From Falsarthrobacter nasiphocae (GTDB taxonomy: Bacteria; Actinomycetota; Actinomycetes; Actinomycetales; Micrococcaceae), in NCBI RefSeq assembly GCF_031456275.1, contig NZ_JAVDUI010000001.1, forward strand, positions 1,818,965 through 1,882,964: a DNA stretch of 64,000 nt. Direction: 5' to 3'. The notes below the pieces were generated by a model. That model made no database searches. It had not been told where the DNA came from and was given only the letters and a program-made list of their open reading frames with translations. Shown here in pieces: positions 29,201 through 43,143 of this stretch (the first letter of the stretch is position 1; each line of letters begins with the position of its first letter). A program made the position numbers and the translations under genes.

Positions 29201-30142
29201 CGGCAGGCCGATGCGGACGGGGCCCGTGCCCGTCAGCGGGGCGGCGCAGGCGACGACGGTGGCCTCCGTGGGGCCGTACGTGTTCCAGACCTCGCGGCCC
29301 TCGACGGCGAGGCGCGTCGCGAGCTCGGGCGGGCAGGCCTCGCCGCCGAAGATGAGCAGGCGGACGCTCTCGAGCGCCTCGGCCGGCCACAGGGCGGCGA
29401 GGGTGGGGACGGTGGAGACGACGTTGATGCGGCGGGAGACGAGCCACGGGCCGAGGTCCACGCCGGAGCGCACAAGGGCGCGCGGGGCCGGGACGAGGCA
29501 CGCCCCGTGGCCCCAGGCGAGCCACATCTCCTCGCAGCTCGCGTCGAAGCCCACGGAGAGGCCGGCGAGGACCCGGTCGCCGGGGCCGAGCGGGCGGTCC
29601 TGGAGGAAGAGGGCGGCCTCGGCGTCGACGAATGCGGCGGCAGAGCGCTGTGAAATGGCGACGCCCTTGGGCTTGCCCGTCGAGCCGGAGGTGAAGATGA
29701 CCCAGACGTCGTCGTCGAGCTCCGGCGGGCGCTGAGTCAGCGGGGTGTCGCGCGGGCGCGTCACGGAGATGCCCTCCGCGGTGACGATTCCCGCCACGTC
29801 GGCCTCGGAGAAGACGAGGCGGGCGCGCTCGTCGGGGTCGTCCGCGTCCACGGGGACGTAGGCGGCGCCGAGGGAGATGATGGCGAGGATCCCGATGTAC
29901 AGGTCCCTGGTGCCGGAGGGCACGCGCACGCCGATCCGGTCGCCGGCCCCGAGGCCCGCGGCGGCGAGCTCGGCCGCCCGCTCCGCCACGGCCTCGTGGA
30001 GCTGGGCGTAGGTGAGCGCCTGGTCCGAGTCGTCGAGGGCCAGGGCCTCCGGGTGGGCGGCGACGCTTGAGAGGAAGACCTCCCACAGGGTGCGGGGCGC
30101 GGGCGTGAGCTGCGAGCCGGGGAGCTGGGGCGCGTACGTCAC
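26237..30142 (-). CDS. Pls/PosA-type non-ribosomal peptide synthetase (poly-amino-acid synthetase-like)
   Basis: A 1301-residue membrane synthetase. Adenylation domain (~1-510): FTSGSTGKPKG, FDASCEEMW, NTYGPTEA, YRSGDLV, KLGGRRIELGEVE and PTKSSGKVDR. Carrier domain: FFALGGGSLQAAQ with phosphopantetheine Ser537. Then six hydrophobic spans in three pairs (from ~605), alternating with three hexapeptide-like beta-helix domains (e.g. VGDGASIEPDV, IGEVTVGAGAHV, GEGSTIGPASLV). This is the architecture of Streptomyces epsilon-polylysine synthetase, whose C-terminal domains join monomers. There is no condensation or thioesterase domain. The monomer is not predicted. GTG overlaps the upstream oxidoreductase stop. 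Confidence 0.9.
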   Translation of the reverse strand: MTYAPQLPGSQLTPAPRTLWEVFLSSVAAHPEALALDDSDQALTYAQLHEAVAERAAELAAAGLGAGDRIGVRVPSGTRDLYIGILAIISLGAAYVPVDADDPDERARLVFSEADVAGIVTAEGISVTRPRDTPLTQRPPELDDDVWVIFTSGSTGKPKGVAISQRSAAAFVDAEAALFLQDRPLGPGDRVLAGLSVGFDASCEEMWLAWGHGACLVPAPRALVRSGVDLGPWLVSRRINVVSTVPTLAALWPAEALESVRLLIFGGEACPPELATRLAVEGREVWNTYGPTEATVVACAAPLTGTGPVRIGLPLNGWDLAVVDEDEIPVAPGESGQLIIGGVGLGRYLDPDKDAEKYAPMPTLGWDRAYRSGDLVTYDPEGLLFNGRADDQVKLGGRRIELGEVEAALQALPGVRGAAAAVKGGGAAPQVLVGYLALESGAEWSEDEASARLRTDLPAALVPRLAVVDSLPTKSSGKVDRDALPWPLAGAGDDEADPSALAALSPDARWVVEAWSAALSAPPGNLDADFFALGGGSLQAAQLVAVLRQRYPEVTVADVYDRPRVGALAEHLAGTHPAAPAAEPRAVRATPVRSQVAQTLVGIPALVLVGLKWFTWLSIGLTILAWAGAPTPIPVPHPLVTAALWLVIASPVGRMGVSVLAARALLAGIRPGQYPRGGRMHMRLWTAEQIANVIAPVSLGSAFLVPYYARALGASIGRDVDLHSVPPVTGLLRVGDGASIEPDVDLTGWWVDGDVVHIGEVTVGAGAHVASRSVLLPGSKVSRGAHVAQGSAVTGTVPAERRAAGAPAVPMGKAKASWPSQRPARSRAWAVVFAASSAALELLPFLAAVPGLLLVAWATGVVETGLLHARLAPLAWSVPLAALMWFVLLAALIVGTVRLLAIGLTPGYVPVRSRVAWQAWTTERLLDVARERLFPIYASLFTPIWLRLLGAKVGRNVEISTVLCIPSMTTIADGAFLADDTMVATYELGGGWMHVGPAKVGKRSFLGNSGMAQAGRKVPKDSLVAVLSAAPDKAKSGSSWLGSPPARLRRTAVEADAELTFRPDPRLKRARGAWELLRGLPVIVTALLAAGVVVGLSAVWHGLITAGVGETAAWLLTALSSGIIAFLASLVAAASAVAAKWLFVGRIRPGEHPLFSSFIWRNELQDTFVELVAAPWFAYAALGTPAMTWWMRALGANIGRGVWLETYWLPEADLVRLGDGSSVNRGTVLQTHLFHDRVMSIDAVTLEAGSTLGPHSVILPAARLGEGSTIGPASLVMRGDSIPGSTRWMGNPVSVWREPTT

Positions 30143-31128
30143 GGCGTGAGCACCGTCTTTCCGGTCGTGGCGCGGCCTTCGAGGGCGGTGTGGGCGGCGG
30201 CGGCCTCGGCGAGCGGGTACGCGGAGTACTCGACGCGCAGCTCGCCGGTCGCGAGGGGGCCGAAGACCTCCTCGGCCCGCCAGCGGCGCTCCTCTGGGTC
30301 CGCGAGGAAGTCAGGGAGGGACGGGCGGCAGAGCGTGACCGAGCCGGCCTTGTTGAGCGCCTGCGGGTCCACCGGGGGGACGGGGCCGGAGGCGGCGCCG
30401 AAGAGGGCCAGTGTCCCGCGGCGGTCGAGGCTGCGGAGGGAGTCGTCGAAGGTCGCCCGGCCCACGCCGTCGAGGACAGCGCTCACGCCCCGCCCGTCGG
30501 TCAGCGTCCGGACCGTGTCTGCGAAGCCCTCGTAGCCGATCGAGTGCTCAGCGCCCGCGGCGCTCGCCAGCTCGCGCTTCTCGGGCGTCGAGGCTGTCGA
30601 GATGACCCGAGCGCCGAGGCGCGCGAGGAGCTGGATCGCCACCTGACCCACACCGCCGGCTCCCGCGTGGACAAGCACCCACTGGCCGGGCTCGACCCGG
30701 GCGACGCTCGTGATGAGGTAGTGCGCGGTGAGCCCCTGGAGGCTCGCGGCGCACGCCAACTCCAGCTCGAGCCCGTCCGGAACGGGAATGAGATGGCTCG
30801 AGGGCGCGAGGCAGTACTCTGCGTAGGCGCCTCGGGCGCTCGCGGTGGTCACGCGGTCCCCGACTGAGACGGCGTGGTCCCCGGGCCCCAGGGCGACGAC
30901 GACGCCGGACGCCTCCGTCCCGAGCACCGCGGGGAACTCGACCGGGTAGGCCCCGGAGCGCTGGTAGGTCTCGATGAAGTTGACGCCGGTGGCCGCGACC
31001 CGGATGAGCGCCTCGCCCTCGCCGGGGGACGGGACGGGGACCGTCTCGGGGGTGAGGACGTCGGGCCCCCCGGTGCGGTGGGCGCGCACGGCGGTCATCG
31101 TCTCAGGCAGGGTGTGTGGCTCGGTCAC
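30139..31128 (-). CDS. NADPH:quinone oxidoreductase (zinc-independent MDR family)
   Basis: A 329-residue medium-chain reductase. The N-terminal GroES-like part shows VRAHRTGGPDVL and AATGVNFIETYQRSGAYPVEFPAVLGTEASGVV. The Rossmann part has VLVHAGAGGVGQVAIQLL and the quinone reductase pattern with KTVLTP at the end. It lacks the structural zinc cysteine cluster. It should reduce quinones with NADPH. GTG 31128 has GAGGAG six bases upstream. It leads the minus-strand operon with the Pls-type gene (GTGA overlap) and is divergent from argC. A role in the polymer pathway is not evident. Confidence 0.9.
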   Translation of the reverse strand: MTEPHTLPETMTAVRAHRTGGPDVLTPETVPVPSPGEGEALIRVAATGVNFIETYQRSGAYPVEFPAVLGTEASGVVVALGPGDHAVSVGDRVTTASARGAYAEYCLAPSSHLIPVPDGLELELACAASLQGLTAHYLITSVARVEPGQWVLVHAGAGGVGQVAIQLLARLGARVISTASTPEKRELASAAGAEHSIGYEGFADTVRTLTDGRGVSAVLDGVGRATFDDSLRSLDRRGTLALFGAASGPVPPVDPQALNKAGSVTLCRPSLPDFLADPEERRWRAEEVFGPLATGELRVEYSAYPLAEAAAAHTALEGRATTGKTVLTP

Positions 31129-31203
31129 GGGGGCTCCTCGTCGGGCGGGGGTGCGCGGTGTCGCCGGTCAAGAGGAAACCATAGTGGGCCTTGGTGAACA
31201 GAA

Positions 31204-31237
31204 TGCATATATATGTGCATGAGTGCATAATTTTTCA
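31204..31237. promoter_or_regulatory. Two ArgR boxes upstream of argC
   Basis: TGCATATATATGTGCA (31204-31219) and TGCATAATTTTTCA (31224-31237) are A+T-rich imperfect palindromes resembling the ARG box (TGAATA-N2-TATTCA). The second ends two bases before the argC -10, so ArgR bound there would block RNA polymerase. They also lie between argC and the divergent oxidoreductase. Confidence 0.7.
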
Positions 31238-31239
31238 TA

Positions 31240-31245
31240 TAGGCT
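31240..31245 (+). promoter_or_regulatory. -10 element of the arg operon (leaderless argC)
   Basis: TAGGCT within TATAGGCT is followed by seven bases and then ATG 31253. Confidence 0.6.
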
Positions 31246-31252
31246 GGTCCCC

Positions 31253-32299
31253 ATGAAGATTCAAGTGGCCGTCGCGGGCGCCAGTGGGTACGCGGGCGGG
31301 GAACTCCTGCGCCTCCTCTCTGGCCATCCCGGCGTGAGCATCAAGACCGTCGCGGGCGCCTCGAGCGCGGCCCGCACCCTCGGCGAGGTCCAGCCCCATC
31401 TGCACTCCCTCGCGGACATGGTCGTCCAGGACACGAGCGCCGAGACCCTCCAGGGGCACGACGTCGTCTTCCTGGCCCTGCCGCACGGGGCGAGCGCGAG
31501 CCTCGCCGAGACGCTCGGCCCCGAGGTCCTCGTCATCGACGCCGGGGCGGACTTCCGCCTCGAGTCTGCGTCCGACTGGGGCCAGTACTACGGCGGTCCG
31601 CACGCAGGGGCCTGGCCCTATGGGCTGCCCGAGCTTCCCCGCACGGGCGGCGAGCGCCAGCGGGATCGCCTCCGGGGTGCGCGCCGAGTCGCCGTGCCGG
31701 GCTGCTACCCCACGTCCGCCGTCCTTGCGCTGGCGCCGGGGTTCGCCGCGGGCCTCCTTGAGCCGCGGGACGTCGTCGTCGTCTCCGCCTCGGGGGCGTC
31801 AGGCGCGGGGCGGGCGCTCAAGCCCCACCTCCTCGCCAGCGAGGTCATGGGCTCCATGTCCCCGTACGGCGTCGGGGGCGGGCACCGCCACACCCCGGAG
31901 ATCGAACAGGGTCTCTCGTGGGCCGCCGGGGAGCCTGTTCAGGTCTCCTTCACGCCCACTCTCGCGCCCATGCCCCGAGGCATTCTCACGACGGCGACGG
32001 CGAGGCTGCGCGAGGGCGTCACCGCGGGCGAGGTCCGGGCAGCCTGGGAGGAGGCGTACGCGGGGGAGACGTTCGTCCGGCTCCTGCCGGAGGGCGCATG
32101 GCCCGCGACGAGCAGCGTCGTCGGCTCGAACCACGTCCTCATGCAGCTCGCCGTCGACGAGAGGGCGGGGCGCGTCGTCGTCACCGCCGTCGTCGACAAC
32201 CTCACCAAGGGCACCGCCGGCGCCGCCGTCCAGGCCATGAACCTCGCCTTGGGGCTGGACGAGACGAGCGGCCTGCCTGAGACGGGGCTCGCCCCGTGA
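31253..32299 (+). CDS. argC: N-acetyl-gamma-glutamyl-phosphate reductase
   Basis: ArgC reduces N-acetylglutamyl phosphate to the semialdehyde with NADPH. The 348-residue protein starts [22 protein letters not shown] (Rossmann GASGYAG), has the catalytic Cys151 in VPGCYPT and the conserved [15 protein letters not shown] 31253 was chosen because upstream codons run through the ArgR boxes and the -10. It is the first gene of argCJBDFR. Codons [13 protein letters not shown] (~135-147) look like a short basic insertion before the catalytic motif. Confidence 0.96.
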   Translation: MKIQVAVAGASGYAGGELLRLLSGHPGVSIKTVAGASSAARTLGEVQPHLHSLADMVVQDTSAETLQGHDVVFLALPHGASASLAETLGPEVLVIDAGADFRLESASDWGQYYGGPHAGAWPYGLPELPRTGGERQRDRLRGARRVAVPGCYPTSAVLALAPGFAAGLLEPRDVVVVSASGASGAGRALKPHLLASEVMGSMSPYGVGGGHRHTPEIEQGLSWAAGEPVQVSFTPTLAPMPRGILTTATARLREGVTAGEVRAAWEEAYAGETFVRLLPEGAWPATSSVVGSNHVLMQLAVDERAGRVVVTAVVDNLTKGTAGAAVQAMNLALGLDETSGLPETGLAP

Positions 32300-32325
32300 C
32301 CGGCACCGAGAAAGGAAACCCGCCC

Positions 32326-33543
32326 ATGAGCCACGGCATCCCCGCCGCACTCTCCCGCTTCTTCGCCTTCCCCGAGGCGGGCGTCTCCCGCGAGCCCGAG
32401 TCCTGGCCCCGCGGGTTCCTGGCCGCGGGCGTCGCGGCAGGCATCAAGGCCTCAGGCGGCAAGGACGTCATGGTCCTCGCCAACCGCGGGCCGCGCTTCG
32501 AGGCGGCCGGGGTGTACACCTCGAACCGGTTCGCGGCCGCCCCCGTCCAGTGGAGCCGCCAGGCGCTCTCCGACGGCCAGGCCCGCCTCATCGTGGCCAA
32601 CTCCGGCGGGGCCAACGCCTGCACGGGGCCCGAGGGATTCGCGGACACCCACGCCACGGCGGAGCACGCCGCCGCGGAGGCCGGGGTGAGCGCGGCCGAC
32701 GTCGCCGTCGCCTCGACGGGGCTCATCGGCGAGCGTTTGCCTCTCGAGCGCCTCCTCGCCGGGGTGGACGGGGCGCTCGGCGCCGCGCGCGAGGACAGCG
32801 TCCTCGAGGCGGCCGAGGCCATCATGACGACGGACTCCGTGCCCAAGCGGGCCGAGGTCCCCCTCCCGGGCGGGGCCCGGATCGTCGGCATCGCCAAGGG
32901 TGCGGGCATGCTTGCGCCCGCTCTCGCGACGATGCTCGTCTTCATCACGACGGACGCTGAGCTGAGCGGCGGCGAGCTTGACGCCGCGCTCGTTCGCGCG
33001 TGCGCCGTGTCCTTCGACCACGCGGATGCCGACGGGTGCATGTCGACCAACGACACGGTCCTCCTCGCGTCCTCCGGTGCGGCCGGCCCCGTGGACACGC
33101 ACGCCTTCACCGAGGCGCTCACGGCCCTCTGCCAGGACCTCGCCTATCAGCTCATCGACGACGCCGAGGGCGCGCGCCACACGGCCGCCGTGACGGTCGC
33201 GGGCGCCGCCAGCCTGGCCGATGCGCGGGAGACCGCGCGCGCAATCTGCCGGTCCAACCTCGTCAAGACCGCGATCTTCGGCGAGGACCCCAACTGGGGC
33301 CGCATCCTCTCCGCGGCGGGCACATCGAGCGCCGCCTTCGCCCCGGAGCGCGTCAGCGTCTCCATCAACGGGGTCGAGGTCTGCCGGGGCGGGGGGCTGG
33401 GCGAGGACCGCTCTCTCGTCGACCTGTCCGCGCGGGAGGTGGAGATCGTCGTCGACCTCAACGAAGGCGAGGCGAGCGCCACGATCCTGACCAGCGACCT
33501 GACCCATGACTACGTCCACGAGAACAGCGCCTACTCCTCGTAG
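32326..33543 (+). CDS. argJ: Glutamate N-acetyltransferase / amino-acid acetyltransferase
   Basis: ArgJ moves the acetyl group from N-acetylornithine to glutamate and so recycles it, and some members also use acetyl-CoA. The 405-residue precursor has the self-cleavage site Ala201-Thr202 in [14 protein letters not shown], which yields alpha and beta chains with Thr as nucleophile. Other marks are [10 protein letters not shown] and [15 protein letters not shown] 32326 has GAAAGGAAA upstream. A GTG at 32296 overlapping the argC stop is possible but less likely. Confidence 0.96.
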   Translation: MSHGIPAALSRFFAFPEAGVSREPESWPRGFLAAGVAAGIKASGGKDVMVLANRGPRFEAAGVYTSNRFAAAPVQWSRQALSDGQARLIVANSGGANACTGPEGFADTHATAEHAAAEAGVSAADVAVASTGLIGERLPLERLLAGVDGALGAAREDSVLEAAEAIMTTDSVPKRAEVPLPGGARIVGIAKGAGMLAPALATMLVFITTDAELSGGELDAALVRACAVSFDHADADGCMSTNDTVLLASSGAAGPVDTHAFTEALTALCQDLAYQLIDDAEGARHTAAVTVAGAASLADARETARAICRSNLVKTAIFGEDPNWGRILSAAGTSSAAFAPERVSVSINGVEVCRGGGLGEDRSLVDLSAREVEIVVDLNEGEASATILTSDLTHDYVHENSAYSS

Positions 33544-33556
33544 GCAGGGAGAACCC

Positions 33557-34500
33557 ATGACTCACGCACCAGTCGCCGCAGAGCCGGAGGAGAGCGCGTC
33601 CGCCGTGCTCGCCGCCGCCGTGGAGCGCGCCGCCAGCCTCGTCGAGGCGCTCCCGTGGATCCAGCGCTTCGCCGGGACCACGGTCGTCCTCAAATACGGC
33701 GGGAACGCCATGGTCAGCGACGAGCTCCGCCAGGCCTTCGCCGAGGACGTCGTCTTCCTGCACCACGTCGGCATCCGCCCCGTCGTCGTCCACGGGGGCG
33801 GGCCCCAGATCACCGCGATGCTCGAGCGCGTGGGCCTCGCGAGCGAGTTTCGCGGGGGCCACCGCGTCACGAGCCCCGAGGCCATGGACGTCATCCGCAT
33901 GGTGCTCGCGGGCCAGGTGGGGCGGGACCTCATCGGCCTCGTCAACCGGCATGGCCCCTACGCCGTGGGCCTCTCCGGGGAGGACGCGGGCCTGCTGCGC
34001 GCGGAGCGCCGCGGCGTCCTCGTGGACGGGGTGCTTGAGGACATCGGTCTTGTCGGCGAGGTCACCGGTGTTCGCCCCGAGCCCGTCCTCGACCTCCTCG
34101 CCGCGGGCCGCATCCCCGTGATCTCCACCGTGGCCCCCGAGTTCCGGGACGGGGAGCCGACCGGGGCCGTGCTCAACGTCAACGCGGACACTGCTGCGGG
34201 CGCCATCGCGGCGGCGCTCGGGGCATCGCGGCTCGTCGTCCTCACAGATGTCGAGGGGCTCTACGCGGACTGGCCCGACAAGAGCAGCCTCGTCACGAGG
34301 ATCGCCGCCCCGCGCCTGCGCGAGCTGCTGCCCGGGCTCGCCTCGGGCATGATCCCGAAGATGGAGGCGTGCCTTTTCGCCGTGGAGCAGGGGGTGCCGG
34401 GCGCGTCCATCGTCGACGGCCGCGCGCCGCACTCGATGCTCGTCGAGCTGCTCTCGGACGCGGGCATCGGCACCCAGGTGACGCTGACGGAGGAGAGCGC

Positions 34501-34504
<4 letters not shown>
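33557..34504 (+). CDS. argB: N-acetylglutamate kinase
   Basis: ArgB phosphorylates N-acetylglutamate and is the usual site of arginine feedback. The 315-residue amino acid kinase has [16 protein letters not shown], the RGG substrate loop (EFRGGHRVT), and [30 protein letters not shown] near the ATP site. An N-terminal helix ([13 protein letters not shown]), which arginine-sensitive forms use for hexamer assembly, is present, so feedback inhibition is plausible. AGGGAG precedes ATG 33557. Its end overlaps argD. Confidence 0.97.
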
Positions 34505-37189
<2,685 letters not shown>

Positions 37190-37201
37190 CCCGCACTCCA
37201 C

Positions 37202-37272
37202 CGTTTGCCCCCGTCTTTGGCGTTTGCCCCCTGCAATGCACGGGGCAAACGCCAGACGAGGGGGCGAATGCC
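37202..37272. repeat. GTTTGCCCC intergenic element copy 2 (hairpin after argR)
   Basis: Two CGTTTGCCCC units and their inverted partners form a long hairpin. The inner stem is a perfect 13 bp (37218-37230 with 37242-37254) around an 11-base loop, and the outer arms pair imperfectly. The block aligns with 24739-24803 near SulP. It lies 12 bases after argR and probably acts as a terminator as well as being a member of a repeat family. Confidence 0.8.
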
Positions 37273-37304
37273 GGGCGCGGGGCGAGCACCCCACCCCACC
37301 AATG

Positions 37305-37318
37305 TGAATATTTATTCA
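37305..37318. promoter_or_regulatory. ArgR box upstream of argG
   Basis: TGAATATTTATTCA is a perfect palindrome of the ARG box type. It covers the -35 position of the argG promoter. Confidence 0.85.
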
Positions 37319-37328
37319 GCCCTATGTA

Positions 37329-37334
37329 TAGAAT
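37329..37334 (+). promoter_or_regulatory. -10 element of argGH
   Basis: TAGAAT lies 10 bases after the ArgR box and about 66 bases before the argG start, so this operon has a normal leader with AAGGAG before the ATG. Confidence 0.55.
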
Positions 37335-37400
37335 GGGCTCAATGCCGTCCGTCCTGACGCTGGGCCGGGCCATACCGCCACTGACACAAGGAGCACCCCC

Positions 37401-40081
<2,681 letters not shown>

Positions 40082-40090
40082 GCTGGGAGT

Positions 40091-40113
40091 GCGGCGCCCG
40101 CGGTGGGCGCCGC
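40091..40113 (+). terminator. Hairpin after argH
   Basis: GCGGCGCCC (40091-40099) pairs with GGGCGCCGC (40105-40113) around a 5-base loop, nine bases after the argH stop. It has no T tract. Confidence 0.6.
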
Positions 40114-40199
40114 GCGCCAGCCCCGTCGTCGTGCGCCCCGTCGAGGCGACCCGCGGCAGACGGATGCATGACCACAGCGACGAGAAGGAGACCCCTCCC

Positions 40200-40781
40200 A
40201 TGACCACGCCCGCGCTTCCCGTTCGCCACCGCCTCCGCGCGCTGCCGGTGTTCCCGGAGATCTTCCCGGCGTTCGAGGCGGACCCGGCAGCCTGGCCGGA
40301 GTCCCCGGCGGACGCGTTCCTGGGGTGGCTGGACGAGGCGCTGGACCTGCAGGTCGTCGAGCCGCACGCAGCCACGCTCTCCACCGCGGACGCCTCGGGC
40401 AACGTCACGGCGCGCACCCTCATCCTCAAGGACCTTCAGGGGGATGTGTGGCACTTCGCCACGCACCAGGACACCCGCAAGGTCGCGGACCTCGCCGAGA
40501 ATCCGAGCGCGGCCCTGACGTTCTACTGGCCTGAGACGGGCCGGCAGGTCCTCGTGCGCGGCGAGGCCCGGGACCTCGGCGACGAGGCCTCGGCGGAGGA
40601 CTTCCGGCAGCGCCCCATGGCGGGCACGGAGATCGACCCCCTGTGGAGGGCGTACGGGCTCGAGGCACTGTCAGTGGAGTTCTGGCAGGCTGACCCCGAG
40701 CGCCAGCACCGGCGCATGGTCTATTCGCGCGCTTCGGCTGCCGAGCCGTTCTCGCGCTCGGCCGCCGATCCGGGCATGTAG
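40200..40781 (+). CDS. Pyridoxamine 5'-phosphate oxidase-like flavoprotein
   Basis: A 193-residue split-barrel FMN protein. The pattern ADASGNVTARTLILKDLQGDVWHFATHQDTRKVADL matches PdxH-type flavin binding (RTLILK), and ALTFYWPETGRQVLVRGEARDL the dimer core. The C-terminal R-L-x-P motif of true pyridoxine phosphate oxidase is not seen; instead it ends with RMVYSRASA. It may be a PdxH relative with another substrate. ATG 40200 has GAGAAGGAG upstream. Confidence 0.82.
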   Translation: MTTPALPVRHRLRALPVFPEIFPAFEADPAAWPESPADAFLGWLDEALDLQVVEPHAATLSTADASGNVTARTLILKDLQGDVWHFATHQDTRKVADLAENPSAALTFYWPETGRQVLVRGEARDLGDEASAEDFRQRPMAGTEIDPLWRAYGLEALSVEFWQADPERQHRRMVYSRASAAEPFSRSAADPGM

Positions 40782-40842
40782 GATCGGCCAGCGGGCAGGC
40801 GGGCGTCAGGCCCGCCGCCACAACACTTAGGGGAGAGACCGC

Positions 40843-43143
40843 GTGAGCCAGCACGACGACGAGATCCGCCGCGCCGAACAGGGCCGGGTGGACCGCCTCT
40901 ACGCGAGGCTCGACGAACTCCGCGCGGAGAAAGAGGCCCAGCTCGCCGAGGTGCGCAGGCAGGGCCCGTCCGGCACGTTCCAGAACATCTCCGAGCGAGA
41001 CTCCTTCGCCGCGCTCTACGAGGACCGCCTGGCGCAGCTGTATGCGGTGGAGGATCGCCTCGTCTTCGGCACCCTGACACCGGACGGGGCCCCGGGGGAC
41101 GGATCTCAGGACCGCAGCATCGGGCGCATCGGCCTCACAGACGAGCACTCCGAGCGCCTCCTCATCGACTGGCGCGCCCCCGAGGCCGGCACGTTCTATC
41201 AGGCGACGGCCTTCGACCCCCGCGGCATTGCCCGGCGTCGGCACCTCTTCCTGCGTGGCCGCGCGCTGGTGGGGATCGAGGACGAGATTCTCTCCGAGGC
41301 GTACGACGGCCCCGCCGTCGGCTCCGGCGGCGACGCGGCCCTGCTGCGGGGCGTCACCGCGAAGCGCACGGGGCGCATGAACGACATCGTCGCCACGATC
41401 CAGAAGGAGCAGGACGCCATCATCCGGCGGCCCCTCCCCGGCATCACCCTGGTCCAGGGCGGGCCGGGCACGGGCAAGACCGCCGTCGCCCTGCACCGCG
41501 CCGCCTACCTCCTCTACACCTACCGTGAGCGCCTTGGCCGCAGCGGCGTCCTCCTCGTGGGCCCCTCGACGGCGTTCATCGACTACATCGAGCGTGTCCT
41601 GCCGTCCCTCGGCGAGACGGGCGTCGTCATGCGCACTGTGGGGGAGCTCTACCCGTCCGTGGCCGCGACGGCCGAGGATGCGCCGCTCGCCGCCGAGGTC
41701 AAGGGCCGCCTGGTCTGGCGCCGGATCCTCGAGCGCGCCGTGCGGCAGCGCCAGCGGAACTTCGCGGGCCCCCGGCCCGTCAACGTCGAGGGCTTCCGGA
41801 CGACGATCACCCCGAAGATGGTCCGCGCGGCCCAGGAGCGCGCCCGGGCCACCCGGCAGCCGTACAACAAGGCCCGCGAGGTGTTCGTCCAGGCGCTCAT
41901 GGACATGGTGACGGAGCGGGTCAAGGAGCAGATCGCCGAGTCCGGTCAGGGCAACACCGCGGACCGCTCCTATGTGGCCGACGACGTGGCCGCCTCACAT
42001 GACGTCCGCGTCGCCGTCAACCTCGCGTGGATGCCGATGACCCCGGAGCGGCTTCTGCGCGAGCTCTGGACTCGCCCGGAGCAGCTCGTGGCCGCGGCGC
42101 CCGAGCTCTCGAGCTCTGAGATCGCGTCCCTCGTGCGCAAGCCAGCAGACGGGGCCGAGGCCTGGGAGTGGACCGTCTCGGACGTGCCGCTCCTCGACGA
42201 GCTCGCGGATCTCCTCGGCCCCCTCGAGGGCCAGGACGCCCGCCGCCTTGCGGAGGCCGAGGCGCAGGACGCCCGGGACACGGTCAACGCGGAGAAGGCC
42301 CTGGAGAACGTGCAGACCATGCTGGAGAACGCCGGCATTGACGGCGTGGTCACGGCCGAGGACGTCAAGGCCTCCCTGCGTGGCCGTGCGGCGAAGGTCG
42401 ACGCCGCGACCGCCGCGGACCTCGACCGCGAATGGGCGTACGGCCACGTCGTCGTCGACGAAGCGCAAGAGCTCACGCAGATGCAGTGGCACACGGTGTT
42501 CAAGCGCGTCCCCATCAAGTCCCTCACCGTGGTCGGGGACATCGCTCAGGCGTCGAGTCCCGGAGCCGCGCGGTCGTGGCGCGAGGCGCTCGAGCCCTTC
42601 GCCTCGGACCGCTTCGAGGAGCTCCGTCTCACCATCAACTACCGCACGCCGCGGCCGATCTCGGACGCGGCCGTGGAGACCGCGCGGGCCCTGGGCGCCG
42701 AGCTCGACGCGCCTCAGGCTATCCGCGAGGGCGAGCCGCCGCGGCTCATCACCGTGGAGGGGTCCGCCTGGAGGGACGGGCTTCGGGCCGCGGTGGCGGA
42801 GGAGATTCTCGCGGTGGACGAGGGGCTCGTGGCCGCCGTCGTCCCCTCCCGGGCCGTGCCGCTGGCGCGCGAGGCACTCGCGAGCACCCCCGATGTGCGC
42901 GTCCTTGACGCGGACGAGGCCAAGGGGCTCGAGTTCGACTCGGTGGTCCTCATGGACCCTGAGGCCATCCTGGCCGACGCCGGGGGCCGCTCGGGCTCGC
43001 TGTACGTCGCGATGACGAGGCCGACGCACCGGCTCACCATCCTCGCCGTGGATTCACTCCCGGCCGAGATGGCGGCCATAATCAAGGAGGGCCGCGCAGG
43101 CACAAGCGGCCCGGACAGCCACGAAAGGGACCTGACGACATGA
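40843..43143 (+). CDS. helD: HelD-type RNA polymerase recycling helicase
   Basis: HelD is a UvrD-like SF1 ATPase that pries stalled RNA polymerase off DNA. Some actinobacterial homologues (HelR) give rifampicin tolerance. The 766-residue protein begins with a coiled-coil arm (about 5-45, EIRRAEQGRVDRLYARLDELRAE in part), has Walker A GGPGTGKTAVALHRAAYLLYT, a long helical insertion, VVVDEAQELTQMQW (motif II), VVGDIAQ (motif III), NYRTPRPI (motif IV) and YVAMTRPTHRL (motif VI). GTG 40843 follows GGGGAGAG. The stop overlaps the tyrS ATG. Confidence 0.92.
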   Translation: MSQHDDEIRRAEQGRVDRLYARLDELRAEKEAQLAEVRRQGPSGTFQNISERDSFAALYEDRLAQLYAVEDRLVFGTLTPDGAPGDGSQDRSIGRIGLTDEHSERLLIDWRAPEAGTFYQATAFDPRGIARRRHLFLRGRALVGIEDEILSEAYDGPAVGSGGDAALLRGVTAKRTGRMNDIVATIQKEQDAIIRRPLPGITLVQGGPGTGKTAVALHRAAYLLYTYRERLGRSGVLLVGPSTAFIDYIERVLPSLGETGVVMRTVGELYPSVAATAEDAPLAAEVKGRLVWRRILERAVRQRQRNFAGPRPVNVEGFRTTITPKMVRAAQERARATRQPYNKAREVFVQALMDMVTERVKEQIAESGQGNTADRSYVADDVAASHDVRVAVNLAWMPMTPERLLRELWTRPEQLVAAAPELSSSEIASLVRKPADGAEAWEWTVSDVPLLDELADLLGPLEGQDARRLAEAEAQDARDTVNAEKALENVQTMLENAGIDGVVTAEDVKASLRGRAAKVDAATAADLDREWAYGHVVVDEAQELTQMQWHTVFKRVPIKSLTVVGDIAQASSPGAARSWREALEPFASDRFEELRLTINYRTPRPISDAAVETARALGAELDAPQAIREGEPPRLITVEGSAWRDGLRAAVAEEILAVDEGLVAAVVPSRAVPLAREALASTPDVRVLDADEAKGLEFDSVVLMDPEAILADAGGRSGSLYVAMTRPTHRLTILAVDSLPAEMAAIIKEGRAGTSGPDSHERDLTT

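Noticed and set aside
26207-29653. An 1148-codon open frame on the plus strand opposite the Pls-type gene
   Set aside because: It is a low-complexity Gly/Arg/Glu/Asp-rich translation antisense to a well-supported synthetase. Long antisense frames are expected in DNA of this G+C content.
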